A stretch of 64,000 bases of DNA from Lachnospiraceae bacterium (lineage in GTDB: Bacteria; Bacillota; Clostridia; Lachnospirales; Lachnospiraceae), in NCBI GenBank assembly GCA_021628825.1, contig JAJXRY010000001.1:1880001-1944000 (forward strand). Reading direction: 5' to 3'. A program made the translations under genes and the position numbers. Each line of letters opens with the position of its first letter. Within the stretch, counting starts at the first letter, position 1. Under the pieces are notes generated by a model. It did not search any database. It was not told the origin of the DNA and saw only the letters and a program-made list of their open reading frames with translations. Shown here one piece after another: positions 1 to 9,013 of the stretch.

Positions 1-1160
1 TGGTGTATGCTTATCTGGAAGATGTGAAACCATTTTTCCGCCACAGGAAGAACACCTGCATACATCTATGTTATATAGCAGCTTTATCATTTCAGCGGCA
101 CTTCGATTTTTTTCAATGCAGAAATATATTTTTTTACATCCAAGCAGATTTCTACAGTGCGCCATCTTTTTGCTCTTGTTTCGGCACGACAGCAAACCAT
201 AGTGCCGGATTCTGACAAAACGTTTTGGAGGAACATGCATTAAAAAAATCGACGGATGAATTCCTCGCCCGGAACTGTTTTCCTCTTTCCACTGACCTTT
301 GTTTTTTTATAGTCTTTTTACAGCATATGTAACAGTTGCTTCCGTCATGGACTTGATCCGATGATTACTGATTGCTATCCTGTGAGTATATTTCCCAAGA
401 TAATTTATGACTGACTGTGCTCCATTAAAAGTCTCCTTACAATAAGCAACCCAGTCTTTTTTATAGCACTCACCGAGAAGTTCTTTGAAGCAATAGTGGT
501 TTTGATATTTCTCCGCTGTACCATGAAACTCAAGCTTTGAATCATTCCACAGGCTTTTTAATTCGCACAAATATTTCCCACGGAACACTTTTGCAATGAC
601 CCCATACGGGAGAAAAAACTTCCCACCGGTATCTTTCCATTTGCTGTCCTTATCAAGTCCGCCACCAAGAACAATGGTATGGATATGAGGATGATAATTC
701 ATTGCAGAACCCCAGGTATGAAGAATGCAGATATACCCTATATTAGCTCCCAGGTACTTTGAATCTTTTCGCCAGCTCGTTCAGAGTGGATGATGCAGCA
801 TGATACAGTGCATCATACAGAAGTTTCTGATTGCTATAAATGATAGGATTCAATTCCTCAGGGACTGTGAATACCACATGATAATAGGGTGCATCCAGTA
901 CATTCTCCTTCTGGGCATCAATCCATTTTTCTTTCGGAAACTCCTGACACATAGGGCAACACCTGCTTCTACAAGAGTTATTGTGAATGCTGATACATCC
1001 ACAGTCCTCACAGACACTTATGTTCACACCAAAAGCCCCGGTTTTTACAGTTCATGATGTGAAAAAGCTGCTTTTTTCTGTGGTAAGCAGGAAGCTCATG
1101 TTTTTCATAAACAGGATAAAACCGTTCAAAGACATCCTGTATCGTACAAGATTTTTCCAC
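1..1160 (-). pseudogene. IS91-like (HUH) transposase, frameshifted and cut by window edge
   Basis: The product would be a rolling-circle-type transposase. The sequence shows an N-terminal zinc-binding domain with paired cysteines (CEDCG, CCPMCQ, near 950-1010), the histidine-rich HPHIHTIVLGGG segment near 650-690, the YTHRIAISN motif near 360-390, and a C-terminal CSSCGG finger near 30-60. The parts lie in at least three frames (for example 743-1027 and 307-702). The chosen start is the GTG at 1160, three bases after the recombinase stop, matching the tight gene order of the right copy. It is probably inactive as read, although some breaks may be base-calling errors. Confidence 0.7.
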
Positions 1161-1162
1161 GA

Positions 1163-2011
1163 TTACTCACCACCCATCTCATCAAATGGGCTTCTGATAC
1201 CGAGCAGAGTCTTATTGCTTACATGAAGATAAATCTCTGTTGATCTTGGATCACGGTGTCCCAAAAGGGCCTGAATATATTTCACGTCACACCCGGATTC
1301 AAAAAGATGGCTTGCGAAACTATGGCGCAAACAGTGTGTAGAGACATGCTTCTGAATTCCAGACCTTTTTGCACTTTTACGGAAGAACTGAATGACACTG
1401 TCCTTCACAAGATAATCGCCAGACCATGAACTTGGAAACAGAATCCCTGTTGGTATGCCGCATTTAAACCAGTATTCTGTAAGTATCTCAAGTGTACGGT
1501 CAGCAAGCAGGGTATAACGGTCAAAGCGGCTTTTTGCCATCACGGATGTGTATTGTTTTTATTGGTGCGTGAAATGTCATCCTAGTGAAGGTGTGTGACT
1601 TCTGATACCCGAAGACCACCTGAATACATTGTAGCAATCATGGCTTTATGTTTCAGGTTTGACGTTGCATCCAGAATCGCTGATATCTCTGCTTTCGTAA
1701 GTACGATTGGCAGGCTCCTGTCTCTTTTTCATACGTGGGATATCATCGTCATCCCAATTCATTTTTAATACTTTTTTATAAAAGAAACGAATACCGGAAT
1801 GATAGTGGTTGTATGTCTCCGGTGAAATCCCGGAAAGTCTTTTTTCGGTCAGAAATGTGTCAACATCATCTGTTGTCAGAGCATCTATTGGCTTATCAAT
1901 ATATTTTTAAAAAAAGTGAGCAATACTTGTACAGTAAGCATGAATAGTAGAATCTCTTAGATTCCGTTTGTTTGCAGCATTTGTAATCTGGCTAAATATT
2001 TCATCGTACAT
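1163..2011 (-). pseudogene. Tyrosine recombinase of the left element, frameshifted
   Basis: The C-terminal catalytic half is open at 1163-1543 and shows the tyrosine-recombinase signature HCLRHSFASHL, then LLGHRDPRS and the catalytic Tyr in STEIYLHVSN. The N-terminal SAM-like core-binding domain can be followed upstream to the ATG at 2011 but in other frames, with stops near 1905 and 1590. A GGAGG ribosome site lies 9 bases before the ATG. The protein is paralogous to the intact recombinase at 6775-7665. It precedes the transposase by two bases, so the two genes were probably co-translated. Confidence 0.7.
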
Positions 2012-2019
2012 AATAAAAT

Positions 2020-2067
2020 CCTCCATGTAAAATCAGTAGTTGATGAAAAAACCTGCTTACATGGAGG
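2020..2067 (-). promoter_or_regulatory. Stem that occludes the recombinase ribosome site (left copy)
   Basis: CCTCCATGTAA (2020-2030) and TTACATGGAGG (2057-2067) are perfect 11-base complements. The arm next to the ATG at 2011 contains the GGAGG ribosome site, so in the transcript the site would be paired. The right copy has an equivalent stem with compensating base changes (see 6722-6769). Confidence 0.55.
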
Positions 2068-2229
2068 TGCATTAGCATAATAAAACCGCTTGTCAGAAAA
2101 ACGGTCAAATGGTATTCTTTTCATAGGCAGTGGTGTCTTTCTGTATTGAATTGTTTTGTGTGGTAACTTTACAATATCAAATACTGGTAAGAATTTCCAT
2201 TGCCTATTTTATTATTGAGAAAAAGAAAG

Positions 2230-2278
2230 CTGCGCCACAGCCTTGGCAGGCCATTGCGCAGCGATTTTTGTTCAATTG
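2230..2278 (-). repeat. Outer end of the left element: terminal repeat plus hairpin
   Basis: On the minus strand this reads as a degenerate terminal repeat (CAATTGAACAAAAATCGC) followed by a GC-rich hairpin, TGCGC...GGCGCA, and then a T/C-rich run. It is the inverted counterpart of 6515-6567. The hairpin could stop transcription entering the element. Confidence 0.6.
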
Positions 2279-2331
2279 GAAGTTGTATAAGTTCTTTACA
2301 TAGAGAAAATAACACTTTTCCTGTCTATCCA

Positions 2332-2755
2332 TTACAAATACTGATTGGTGATTTTTTTAGCAAAATTTGTTTCCATTGTCCATGTTACAGCCTCACAATT
2401 TTTTTCATTATCAATACTGTAAGTAGATCATCAATTCCTTTCTCCTTCCATGCTTGTAAAAAAACTTTCTTGTAGGATGTCCGAAAATTTCTTGGCGTAA
2501 AACTTCATCTGTAGACACCTCAATTTCTCCTGTCACCCGGATTTGTACACCATTTGCATTAAAGCACATTTCAGCTTTGGGATTAAGCTGAAGTTGTTTA
2601 AAAACATCTTTTGTTGAAGCTGTATGAAACACAATCCCATTTTTATCGGCTCTAAATAACATCATACCTCTTACCCTTGGTTGATCACCATCCATTGTTG
2701 CTAAATAAAATCCTAAATTTTTCATTAATTAGTTCATATATCTTTTGTTCTTCCA
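2332..2755 (-). pseudogene. Pyridoxamine 5'-phosphate oxidase-like flavin protein, frameshifted
   Basis: This is a small FMN-binding split-barrel type protein of about 130 residues. A central open frame (2411-2725) holds YLATMDGDQPRVRG and the GHPTRKFF segment. The N-terminus (MEEQKIYEL from the ATG at 2755, with an AGGGGGAT ribosome site) and the C-terminus (AVTWTMETNF, stop at 2332) are in other frames. At least two one-base changes separate them. It lies 54 bp inside the end of the left mobile element. The substrate is unknown; relatives are often annotated as general flavin reductases or oxidases. Confidence 0.65.
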
Positions 2756-2768
2756 TAGTACAATCCCC

Positions 2769-3217
2769 CTAACATATTCCTTCATTTATCATTTCATCAA
2801 GTATTTCAGCCACACTTCGTACCATTGCAGGACAAAATGTTGTAAACAAATTTTCCTTCTTGATAATCTTCATATCTTCTTCCTTGGTCAAATCATATCC
2901 CAATAATTCACGGCATACGACGCTACCATTTTTCTTGATAAAACGATTCATAAATTCTTCAGATATACCATATGCTTTTCTTTTACTTTCCATATCGTTA
3001 CTATCATAATGTCCACATCTTAATCCTAAAACCATCAGAGCCCCCGCCACAGCTCCACATAATTCACCTTTTCTTTCCCCACCTCCAAAGTTAGTTGCTA
3101 ACATCAATGCCATCTTTTCATCCATTCCCATTTCCGTAGCATAAGTAGTAAATACTCCCTGGGAACAATTAAAATTATTACTATAATACTCAACTGCTTT
3201 TTTTCTGCATGATTCAT
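2769..3217 (-). CDS. C_GCAxxG_C_C family protein (one frameshift)
   Basis: This is a redox-type small protein family defined by spaced cysteines, often found near electron-transfer genes; its biochemical role is unknown. Visible motifs are NFNCSQGV near residue 18, ELCGAVAGALMVLGL near residue 55, and a C-terminal FTTFCPAMV. The best start is the ATG at 3217 with a GAGGTGAG ribosome site. A run of seven A (3198-3204) is one base short for continuity, so the uninterrupted frame starts only at an internal Met (3131). It begins six bases after the MarR-type regulator gene stops, so the two form an operon. Confidence 0.7.
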
Positions 3218-3222
3218 CGTTC

Positions 3223-3667
3223 TCACCTCAATCTTTTTAATTCATTTGCTTCGCAAGCAACATTATACAACTCAAGGGCCTCAATCACCTGATTTCTCTT
3301 CTCTTCTGGAATTCTATCAAGAATACTTTTAAATTTTATATTCATATTATTCTCTATTTGGTTAAATCTTTCACTTCCTTTTAACAGTAAGATTCAATAC
3401 CACATATCTTCTATCTTCTTTTGATGGCTTTCTTTCTACAAACTCCTTTTGAACCAATTCCTCAACCATCCTACTAATACCACTTTTATCAAGTCGCAAT
3501 ATTCCTGCTAGTTCTTTTACAGAAATATCTGGTTTGCGTCCTATTTCAACAAGTATGAAGCACTGCGTGTCGCTTATTCCACAACAACAGCAATCAGATT
3601 TGTTGATATTCCCAAGATTCATTTCTAATCTACGTGTATTCTCCCTAAATAATTTAACTTGATCCAT
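3223..3667 (-). CDS. MarR-family transcriptional regulator (one frameshift)
   Basis: This is a winged-helix DNA-binding regulator. The N-terminal part (3371-3667) contains a four-cysteine cluster (SDCCCCGIS), the recognition segment KELAGILRLDKSGISRMVEEL and the wing ERKPSKEDRRYV. The C-terminal dimerisation helices continue in the next frame to the TGA at 3223; one extra A near 3379 breaks the frame. The cysteine cluster suggests oxidant, thiol or metal sensing (inference). It is the first gene of a short operon with the C_GCAxxG protein and the flavin-protein remnant. Its promoter has direct repeats that could be its own operator. Confidence 0.75.
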
Positions 3668-3688
3668 AACATCACTCCTTATGCTTGA

Positions 3689-3717
3689 ATAATACGTTAA
3701 TTAGTTGCGTTTGTCAA
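3689..3717 (-). promoter_or_regulatory. Promoter of the marR operon
   Basis: On the minus strand TTGACA (3712-3717), a 17-base spacer and TATTAT (3689-3694) form a near-consensus sigma-A promoter about 20 bases before the gene. The word AGTTGACAAA occurs twice, 18 bases apart, around the -35 box, which could be an autoregulatory MarR site. Confidence 0.7.
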
Positions 3718-3825
3718 CTGTTTATTTTGTCAACTAAATAGAGTTCAATACTAAATGTACTGAACTCTTTCACAAACATATTATCAATCAACTATTAAAT
3801 AGGAATTTACTATCCTTACAAATTC

Positions 3826-4049
3826 AAATAATCACCTGTGTTCCTATTCGTATTGTCTTGTCAGAGCATCCTTCTAGGTGCTTTGCTGTCAAAAACATAT
3901 CCAGAAATTCTCCGTTATCCGTTTGCAAATAGTCAGCTAGATTATTTTCTGACAAACGGTTAACTAACACTTCCTGTAATTTCTGCATCTGTGTATGCAT
4001 TTAATACCTCTGCCATATCATTGATAATGTTATAAATCTCTTTACCCAT
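3826..4049 (-). pseudogene. N-terminal fragment of a phage-type tyrosine recombinase
   Basis: Only the first 75 or so residues remain. From the ATG at 4049 (ribosome site AGGAGTGTG) one can read DMAEVLNAYTDAE and, after a frameshift, LSENNLADYLQTDNGEFLD and FLTAKHLEGCSDKTIR, the core-binding domain typical of XerC/D-like integrases of Firmicute mobile elements. No catalytic domain follows. It is a different lineage from the two element-borne recombinases in this island and marks an older insertion. Confidence 0.6.
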
Positions 4050-4151
4050 AAGAACACACTCCTTTTTGAAGGAGTATATCGCAGAAAAATAGGCACAGCA
4101 ACAGAGCGTATTACTGAAATTTGTGGGTGAGATTGAATATCTCTTTAATAC

Positions 4152-5043
4152 TCAATTCCTTTTCGTCTTTACGCAAATGATGACTGCTACAATAATCATT
4201 GGAATCATACTGATAATACCGATATATGCCGGTCCCAGTATTGCCATATTGGAATATTCAGGTTTTTACCAGATATGCAAAGATGGTAAATGCATTGATA
4301 GCACCATGCATAAGGGATGGCAACCAAATGGTTTCTGTCTTTTCATATACATAATCAAGTAAAATACCCATCATAATAGTAGAGATACAGAATACGATTG
4401 GCCCAAGTACCGGTGCGCCGATATATTCTTTTCCATACTCATAACCGGCAAAAAAATCATGATCGGCCAGTGCCAAGCACCCCAGATTGCACCACCCACA
4501 ATACGGCCTTTGGTGTCACCAAACTTTTTCTTCAAATACGGATACAGTGCACCTCGCCAACCAACCTCTTCGCCTAATGCGACAAACATATTCAGAAATG
4601 GTGCAATTGTCACAGCTTGAACAGACGTAATCAGCAGATACATTGGTATCGTGATACCCCTGTGCCTCGAACTGTTCCAACGCTCCCGCTTCCTCTAAAA
4701 GACCTCTTAACGTCATAAATTCAGAGTCAAATGTATCCGGGAAAATCACAAAAAACAAGACCCCTCCAAGGATACTTAATAACGCCGGCATCCAAAGGGC
4801 AAAGAATACATAACGAAGTTTCCCTTTTAAATGTGGTACCCATCCCATACCTTTTAGCGGGATTCTGGCTACCAGTACACCAAGGAACGGCATAAACATG
4901 GTAATCATCACTATAACAGTAAACACTATCTGATTTCCATTATTACTAAAAACACTTGCTATCATTTCTAAAATCCAAGCTAGTCCAAATGCGACTGCCA
5001 TGTATATCACAAATTGTTTCTTACTCAAATTAATTGTTTCCAT
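4152..5043 (-). CDS. CPBP-family intramembrane metalloprotease (three frameshifts)
   Basis: This is a CAAX-protease/bacteriocin-processing (Abi) type membrane protein of about 297 residues with six or more hydrophobic helices. The catalytic motif EEVGWR (GEEVGWRGALY) and the downstream HGAINA motif are present. The frame is broken near 4650, at a run of seven A (4450-4456) and near 4267; correcting each by one base restores continuity to the TGA at 4152. In other bacteria relatives act in bacteriocin self-immunity or prenyl-protein processing; the role here is unknown. It starts 18 bases after the MerR-type gene with ribosome site AGAGGTGG, so that regulator probably controls it. Confidence 0.7.
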
Positions 5044-5061
5044 TATGCATCCACCTCTTTT

Positions 5062-5783
5062 CTATATACTTCCAAACTCCAAATTTTTCCTCCTACAACT
5101 AGGACAAGTTAACTTTCTCATCTTTTGGATTATGATTTGCCAACAGAGTTTCCATTTTTCCTTGGTTGAAATCTGGTATGGCATTCCGGACAAATATACT
5201 CTATCCGTTTGTACCAATAGTTTGCTAAAAAAAGACAGCACAAATAGTATACACTGCCGTAGTTACAAAAATGGTATCCAAATTCCTTGTAATATACCAA
5301 TAACAAAAGTTACAATTCCTGTGATTTCTACAGGAATTCCTACGATCAGCATTTTTTTGTACATTTTCTTTTCGCTTTTCTTTTTTTCCTCCATAATCGA
5401 TGATATGTCATGAATTGTTTTTTTGCGACCCATCCTTGAAAGAAGTCAAAAAAATTTCTTATATTTTTTTATTTTTTTCTAATTGCTCTGTTTTTCTTAA
5501 TATCTGCCTGAAGGTTTTTTTATTCAGTTCATCAAGCAAAAGTTCAATTACTTTTTTTAGACTCATCAGATTCCAATATTTCAGCAATATCTTTAATAGA
5601 GATATCTAAGTCTCTCAAAAAGCATATTGTTTCCAATGTAGCAACATCCTTTTCAGAGAACAGTCTTCGTCCTCCCTCTGTCAAATCCGTTGGCACAAGA
5701 ATACCTCTTTCATCATAGTATTGAATGGTTCTTACTGAAACATTACACTTCTTTGCAAGTTCTCCTGTTGTATATAATGACAT
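5062..5783 (-). CDS. MerR-type regulator with C-terminal membrane helices and zinc ribbon (frameshifts)
   Basis: The N-terminus is a MerR winged helix (ELAKKCNVSVRTIQYYDERGIL) followed by the usual effector-side helices. Further on, in two other frames, come a hydrophobic stretch (LIVGIPVEITGIVTFVIG and AVYTICAVFFANYW) and a four-cysteine ribbon (YICPECHTRF and KLTCPSC). I join these as one gene because related MerR proteins have this architecture; the breaks lie in poly-A runs near 5553, 5465 and 5170. The start chosen is the ATG at 5783, 6 bases after AGGAGG. It would be a membrane-anchored DNA-binding regulator. The adjacent CPBP gene is the likely target. Confidence 0.6.
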
Positions 5784-5816
5784 ATCCTGCCTCCTTTCAA
5801 GGTCCATATTAGTATA

Positions 5817-5853
5817 TAACGCTGCGTGACAAGCAATATATCACGCTGCGTTA
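5817..5853. promoter_or_regulatory. 13-bp dyad upstream of the MerR-type gene
   Basis: TAACGCTGCGTGA (5817-5829) and TCACGCTGCGTTA (5841-5853) are complementary except at the central position and separated by 11 bases. They lie 34-70 bases before the start codon, where a MerR-family protein would bind between -35 and -10 elements. It could also act as a terminator on the plus strand, because a T-run follows. Confidence 0.5.
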
Positions 5854-5913
5854 TTTTTTTAATTTTTTACGCAAATAATTAATTTCTCATATCAACCAGA
5901 CAGTGAGAGAAAT

Positions 5914-6491
5914 TCAAATTTTCATGTGTTCGACAAACTGGAATTGTCTAAAATAGTAAGCCGTACCGCTTACTATTTTTTCTTTTACTGCTGAAACAGT
6001 ATCTTTGATTGAATGCGTAGTTGTATCTATAACATTTAATTCATAGATTCCCAAATTGAAAATTGCTTCCACATTGTTTCAACTAATTCAATATTTGTTT
6101 CTCTGTCTAACTTTGAGCGTTCGATAGCTCGCTTCATAGTTTCTTCTTTACTTGCCCTTAAAACGATATAGTGTACTTCATAATGCTCTTGAACAATGTT
6201 GAGCCACGGCTCTAAAAACCACGGTCCTACAATGCCATCTACAATTACATCATATCCACCACGAGCATATCGCTTCGCAGCTTCTAAAAACGCTTCAATG
6301 ACAATCAAATTTTGCTCATTTGATTCTGGCAAATGCGGTGGTATTGCCCCTTTAATCAAATAATGATAAAAGTCATCTGTGTGCATATGCACAGACTTTT
6401 CCAAATCTGATTCTTTTGCAACAACAGATGCCGTTGTAGTTTTTCCTGTCCCCGGCGCACCTGTGATTACAATAATTCTACCTTGATTCAT
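5914..6491 (-). CDS. P-loop NTPase / small-molecule kinase-like protein (one frameshift)
   Basis: This is an AAA-type P-loop protein of about 190 residues resembling zeta-toxin or shikimate-kinase-like phosphotransferases. It shows Walker A GAPGTGKTTT at residues 10-19, the substrate-side HMHTDDFYHYL, and VIVDGIVGPW as a Walker-B-like strand. One missing A near 6050 moves the last 45 residues into another frame; the full end is the TGA at 5914. The start at 6491 has GGAGGT upstream. The right mobile element ends 23 bp before this start, so the native promoter has been displaced or replaced. Confidence 0.65.
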
Positions 6492-6514
6492 CTATATTTT
6501 ACCTCCACAAATCT

Positions 6515-6531
6515 CGATTGAACAAAATCGC
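6515..6531 (+). repeat. Left terminal inverted repeat of the right element
   Basis: CGATTGAACAAAATCGC is exactly complementary to 9014-9030. The repeat is itself a small hairpin (CGATT/AATCG). Confidence 0.75.
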
Positions 6532-6567
6532 TGCGCGATGGCCTGCCAAGGCTGTGGCGCAGTTTTT
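6531..6567 (+). terminator. Hairpin plus T-run just inside the element end
   Basis: A 14-bp stem (CTGCGC-ATGGCCT with AAGGCTGTGGCGCAG, one mismatch and two G-U pairs) with a short loop is followed by TTTTT. It points into the element, so it would block transcription from outside. The left copy has the same structure (2230-2260). Confidence 0.55.
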
Positions 6568-6721
6568 CTCTTTAACTTAAAAAGGCAGTAGATAATGAGC
6601 CCTAAAAGTAGTATTGTTAAATCACCACAAAATAACAATCGAACAGGATCATCATTAACACTGCCATGAATAGAATAACACCGGAATCTCTTTTTCTCAA
6701 GAGGGTATCTTTAATACGTGG

Positions 6722-6769
6722 ACCTCCATGATGGCAGTGACTCATTAACGTTACTAGTATCATGGAGGT
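6722..6769 (+). promoter_or_regulatory. Stem that occludes the recombinase ribosome site (right copy)
   Basis: ACCTCCATGAT (6722-6732) and ATCATGGAGGT (6759-6769) are perfect 11-base complements. The 3' arm carries the GGAGG that serves the ATG at 6775. Compared with the left copy, the last bases of both arms differ in a compensating way, so the pairing is conserved. Confidence 0.6.
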
Positions 6770-6774
6770 TTATT

Positions 6775-7665
6775 ATGTACGAAAAATATTTTAACAAGCT
6801 CAGAGAGGAATGCCTGATTCGTAACAGGTCCTCCCGAACTGCAGATACCTATATCATCAACATACGTCACTTTATGAAGTGGACAGGCTATAAACCAATG
6901 GAAGATTTATCCCTTCAGGATGCCAGATCATTTATACTGGAAAAACGTAATTCCGGTCTTTCATCTGCAACCTGCAACTTTTATAATTCTTCCATTTGTT
7001 TCCTATACAAACATGTCTTACACATCCCATGGAATCAGGACATTGTTCCAAGAATGCGATTGGATGTAAAACTTCCGAAAGTGCTCTCTCTTGAAAAAAT
7101 TGAAAAGTTAATCGATTCTGCAACCGAAATTCGTAACAAAGCAATCATTGCCCTGCTTTATTCATCTGGAATGCGTGTAGGAGAACTTGTTTCTCTTAGA
7201 CCTGAAGATATCTATATGAGCACTATGCAGGTATATATTTCCAAAGGGAAGAATCATCGTGACAGATGGACAATTCTTTCAGAAAGAGCCCTTGATTTAC
7301 TAAAGGAATACTGGAGAAGTTATCCGGTAAAAAGAGAGTACCTTTTTGTTTCTTTAGATGCTCCTCATAACCCACTAAAAGTGAGTGGTGTTGAAATCAT
7401 GCTCAGGGCAGTTGCAAAAACAGCGGGCATTAAAGCACATCCGCATACGCTTCGACATTCCTTTGCAAGTCACATGATTGAGCAAGGTGTCCCAATCAAC
7501 TATGTACAAGCAATGCTTGGACACCGCTGTCTGGAATCAACACAGGTATACATCCACATATCCAATAAAACTGTTATGGGAATAAAGAGTCCGCTTGATC
7601 ATCCTGTTAAGAAAAAACGGGGGCGTAAAGCTAAGAGAAACGCAGGTGATGCAAATGAATCATGA
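6775..7665 (+). CDS. Tyrosine recombinase of the mobile element (intact)
   Basis: This is a 296-residue XerC/D-type site-specific recombinase. The N-terminal core-binding domain covers about residues 1-95. The catalytic domain shows Arg in SSGMRVGELVS, Lys in SKGKNHRDR, HPHTLRHSFASH, MLGHRCLES and the nucleophile Tyr in TQVYIHIS, so all expected active-site residues are present. The C-terminus is a basic tail (KKKRGRKAKR). A longer frame begins at 6718, but the ATG at 6775 with GGAGG seven bases upstream is the obvious start. Its end overlaps the transposase start by 11 bases. Confidence 0.88.
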   Translation: MYEKYFNKLREECLIRNRSSRTADTYIINIRHFMKWTGYKPMEDLSLQDARSFILEKRNSGLSSATCNFYNSSICFLYKHVLHIPWNQDIVPRMRLDVKLPKVLSLEKIEKLIDSATEIRNKAIIALLYSSGMRVGELVSLRPEDIYMSTMQVYISKGKNHRDRWTILSERALDLLKEYWRSYPVKREYLFVSLDAPHNPLKVSGVEIMLRAVAKTAGIKAHPHTLRHSFASHMIEQGVPINYVQAMLGHRCLESTQVYIHISNKTVMGIKSPLDHPVKKKRGRKAKRNAGDANES

Positions 7666-8825
7666 TATCACCATTCAGGATATATTCCATCGATTTCTTC
7701 CGCAATACTGTGAGACACACAACTTTTTCTCCACAACAGCAACTAACGGCACTGTGTATCTCCAAATGCCATACTCTTGAAATGGGAGCCAATTTAAGCG
7801 AATGCGAAAGCTGTCACAAGAAATATATTCATTATAATTCCTGCAAGAACCGTCACTGCCCCATGTGTCAAGGAATGGAGGTCGATGAATGGATTGACAA
7901 ACAGCAGGAAAATGTACTGGATGTTCCATACTTTCATACGGTCTTTACAGTTCCAGAAGAATTATATTCCCTGATTTATTCAAATCAGAAACTCCTTTAT
8001 GATGCTTTTGTACCATGCAGCACATCAAACAATGACAGAGCTGTCTGCGGATCCGAAACATCTTGGAGCAAGGATTGGATATATCTGTGTACTTCATACT
8101 TGGGGCTCCAGAATGAATTATCATCCTCATCTCCACACCATTGTTCTCGGCGGTGGACTTGATGCTGCAAACAAGTGGAAGGATAAAGGAAAGAAGTTTT
8201 TCTTTCCGGTTAAGGTCATGTCTGCCGTCTTCAAAAAAAGTATTATCTTCGTGAACTGAAACAACTCTGGGAAGATAAAAAACTTGAGTATCATGGAACG
8301 GTTGCACATTTAAAAAATCGTTATGAATTCAAAGCTTTACTGAATTCCCTCTACGAAAAGAACTGGGTTGTATATACGAAAGAGGCATTCAATGGAGCTA
8401 ATTCTGTGATCCGGTACCTTGGCCGTTACACTCATCGTATCGCTATCAGTAATCGCAGAATCGTCAGTATGACAGATGAGACGGTTACCTATCTCGTAAA
8501 GGATTACAAAAAAATGGTGGTAAATATATCGAGCAAAACCATCAAAGGAACAGAGTTTCTGCGAATGTTTCTGATGCATGTGCTCCACTAAAGGTTTTTG
8601 TCCGAATTCGTCACTATGGCCTGCTTTCCTGTAGGAACAAGAAAGAAAAAGATGACTCTCTGCCGGAAGCTTCTCAACGGCATTCAATATATTTCAAAAC
8701 TCCGAGGCAAAAACCTCTGCGGAGAAGCTGATGATCCTTTACAAAAAAAGGATATCTGTAAGTGTGAAGCCTGTGGAGGAAATCTTCTTTCGCTATCTCT
8801 TCGAGGACACTACATGTTGACTTGA
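7655..8825 (+). pseudogene. IS91-like (HUH) transposase, several frameshifts
   Basis: From the ATG at 7655 (inside the end of the recombinase gene) the protein can be followed through four or more frames: an N-terminal segment ITIQDIFHRFLPQY, a zinc-binding domain (CESCHKKYIHYNSCKNRHC), the NYHPHLHTIVLGGGLD histidine motif near 8115-8165, GRYTHRIAISNRRIVSMTDE near 8420-8480, VRIRHYGLLSCRNKKEK near 8600-8650, and a C-terminal CEACGG finger near 8770. All domains of the family are present, so the gene is complete apart from indels near 7775, 8015, 8235, 8590 and 8730. Compare the left copy at 1-1160. Confidence 0.75.
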
Positions 8826-9013
8826 ACGAAGGAATCTGAATACTGAAAAAAACAGCCGTCTGAATGAAGGCTTATTAAGTGCACCCTTCATTCGATAAGA
8901 CAAGTTACTATTTTTGAATATACGATGGAATCAGTTTCCAATGCATAGATTCTTTGGTAAAATCAAGAAGAAGGAAATCGATTGAAGCTCCATACTGTAT
9001 CGGCTGGAGTGAC

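Larger units (their letters stand above)
1..2278 (-). mobile_element. Left copy of a tyrosine recombinase + HUH transposase element (cut by window edge)
   Basis: This element reads leftwards. It has the same order as the copy at 6515-9030: an end hairpin, a stem over the ribosome site, a tyrosine recombinase, then an IS91-like transposase. Its outer end at about 2261-2278 is a degenerate form of the 17-bp terminal repeat of the right copy. Protein similarity between copies is clear but DNA identity is modest, so these are diverged relatives rather than a recent duplication. If it has the length of the right copy (2.5 kb), its other end lies about 240 bp outside the window. Confidence 0.75.

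Noticed and set aside
5951..5978. Perfect 11-bp hairpin (AAATAGTAAGC/GCTTACTATTT) with T-run, looks like a terminator
   Set aside because: Once the frameshift near 6050 is repaired it lies within the coding region of the P-loop gene (residues read KEKIVSGTAYYF), so I do not call it a terminator.
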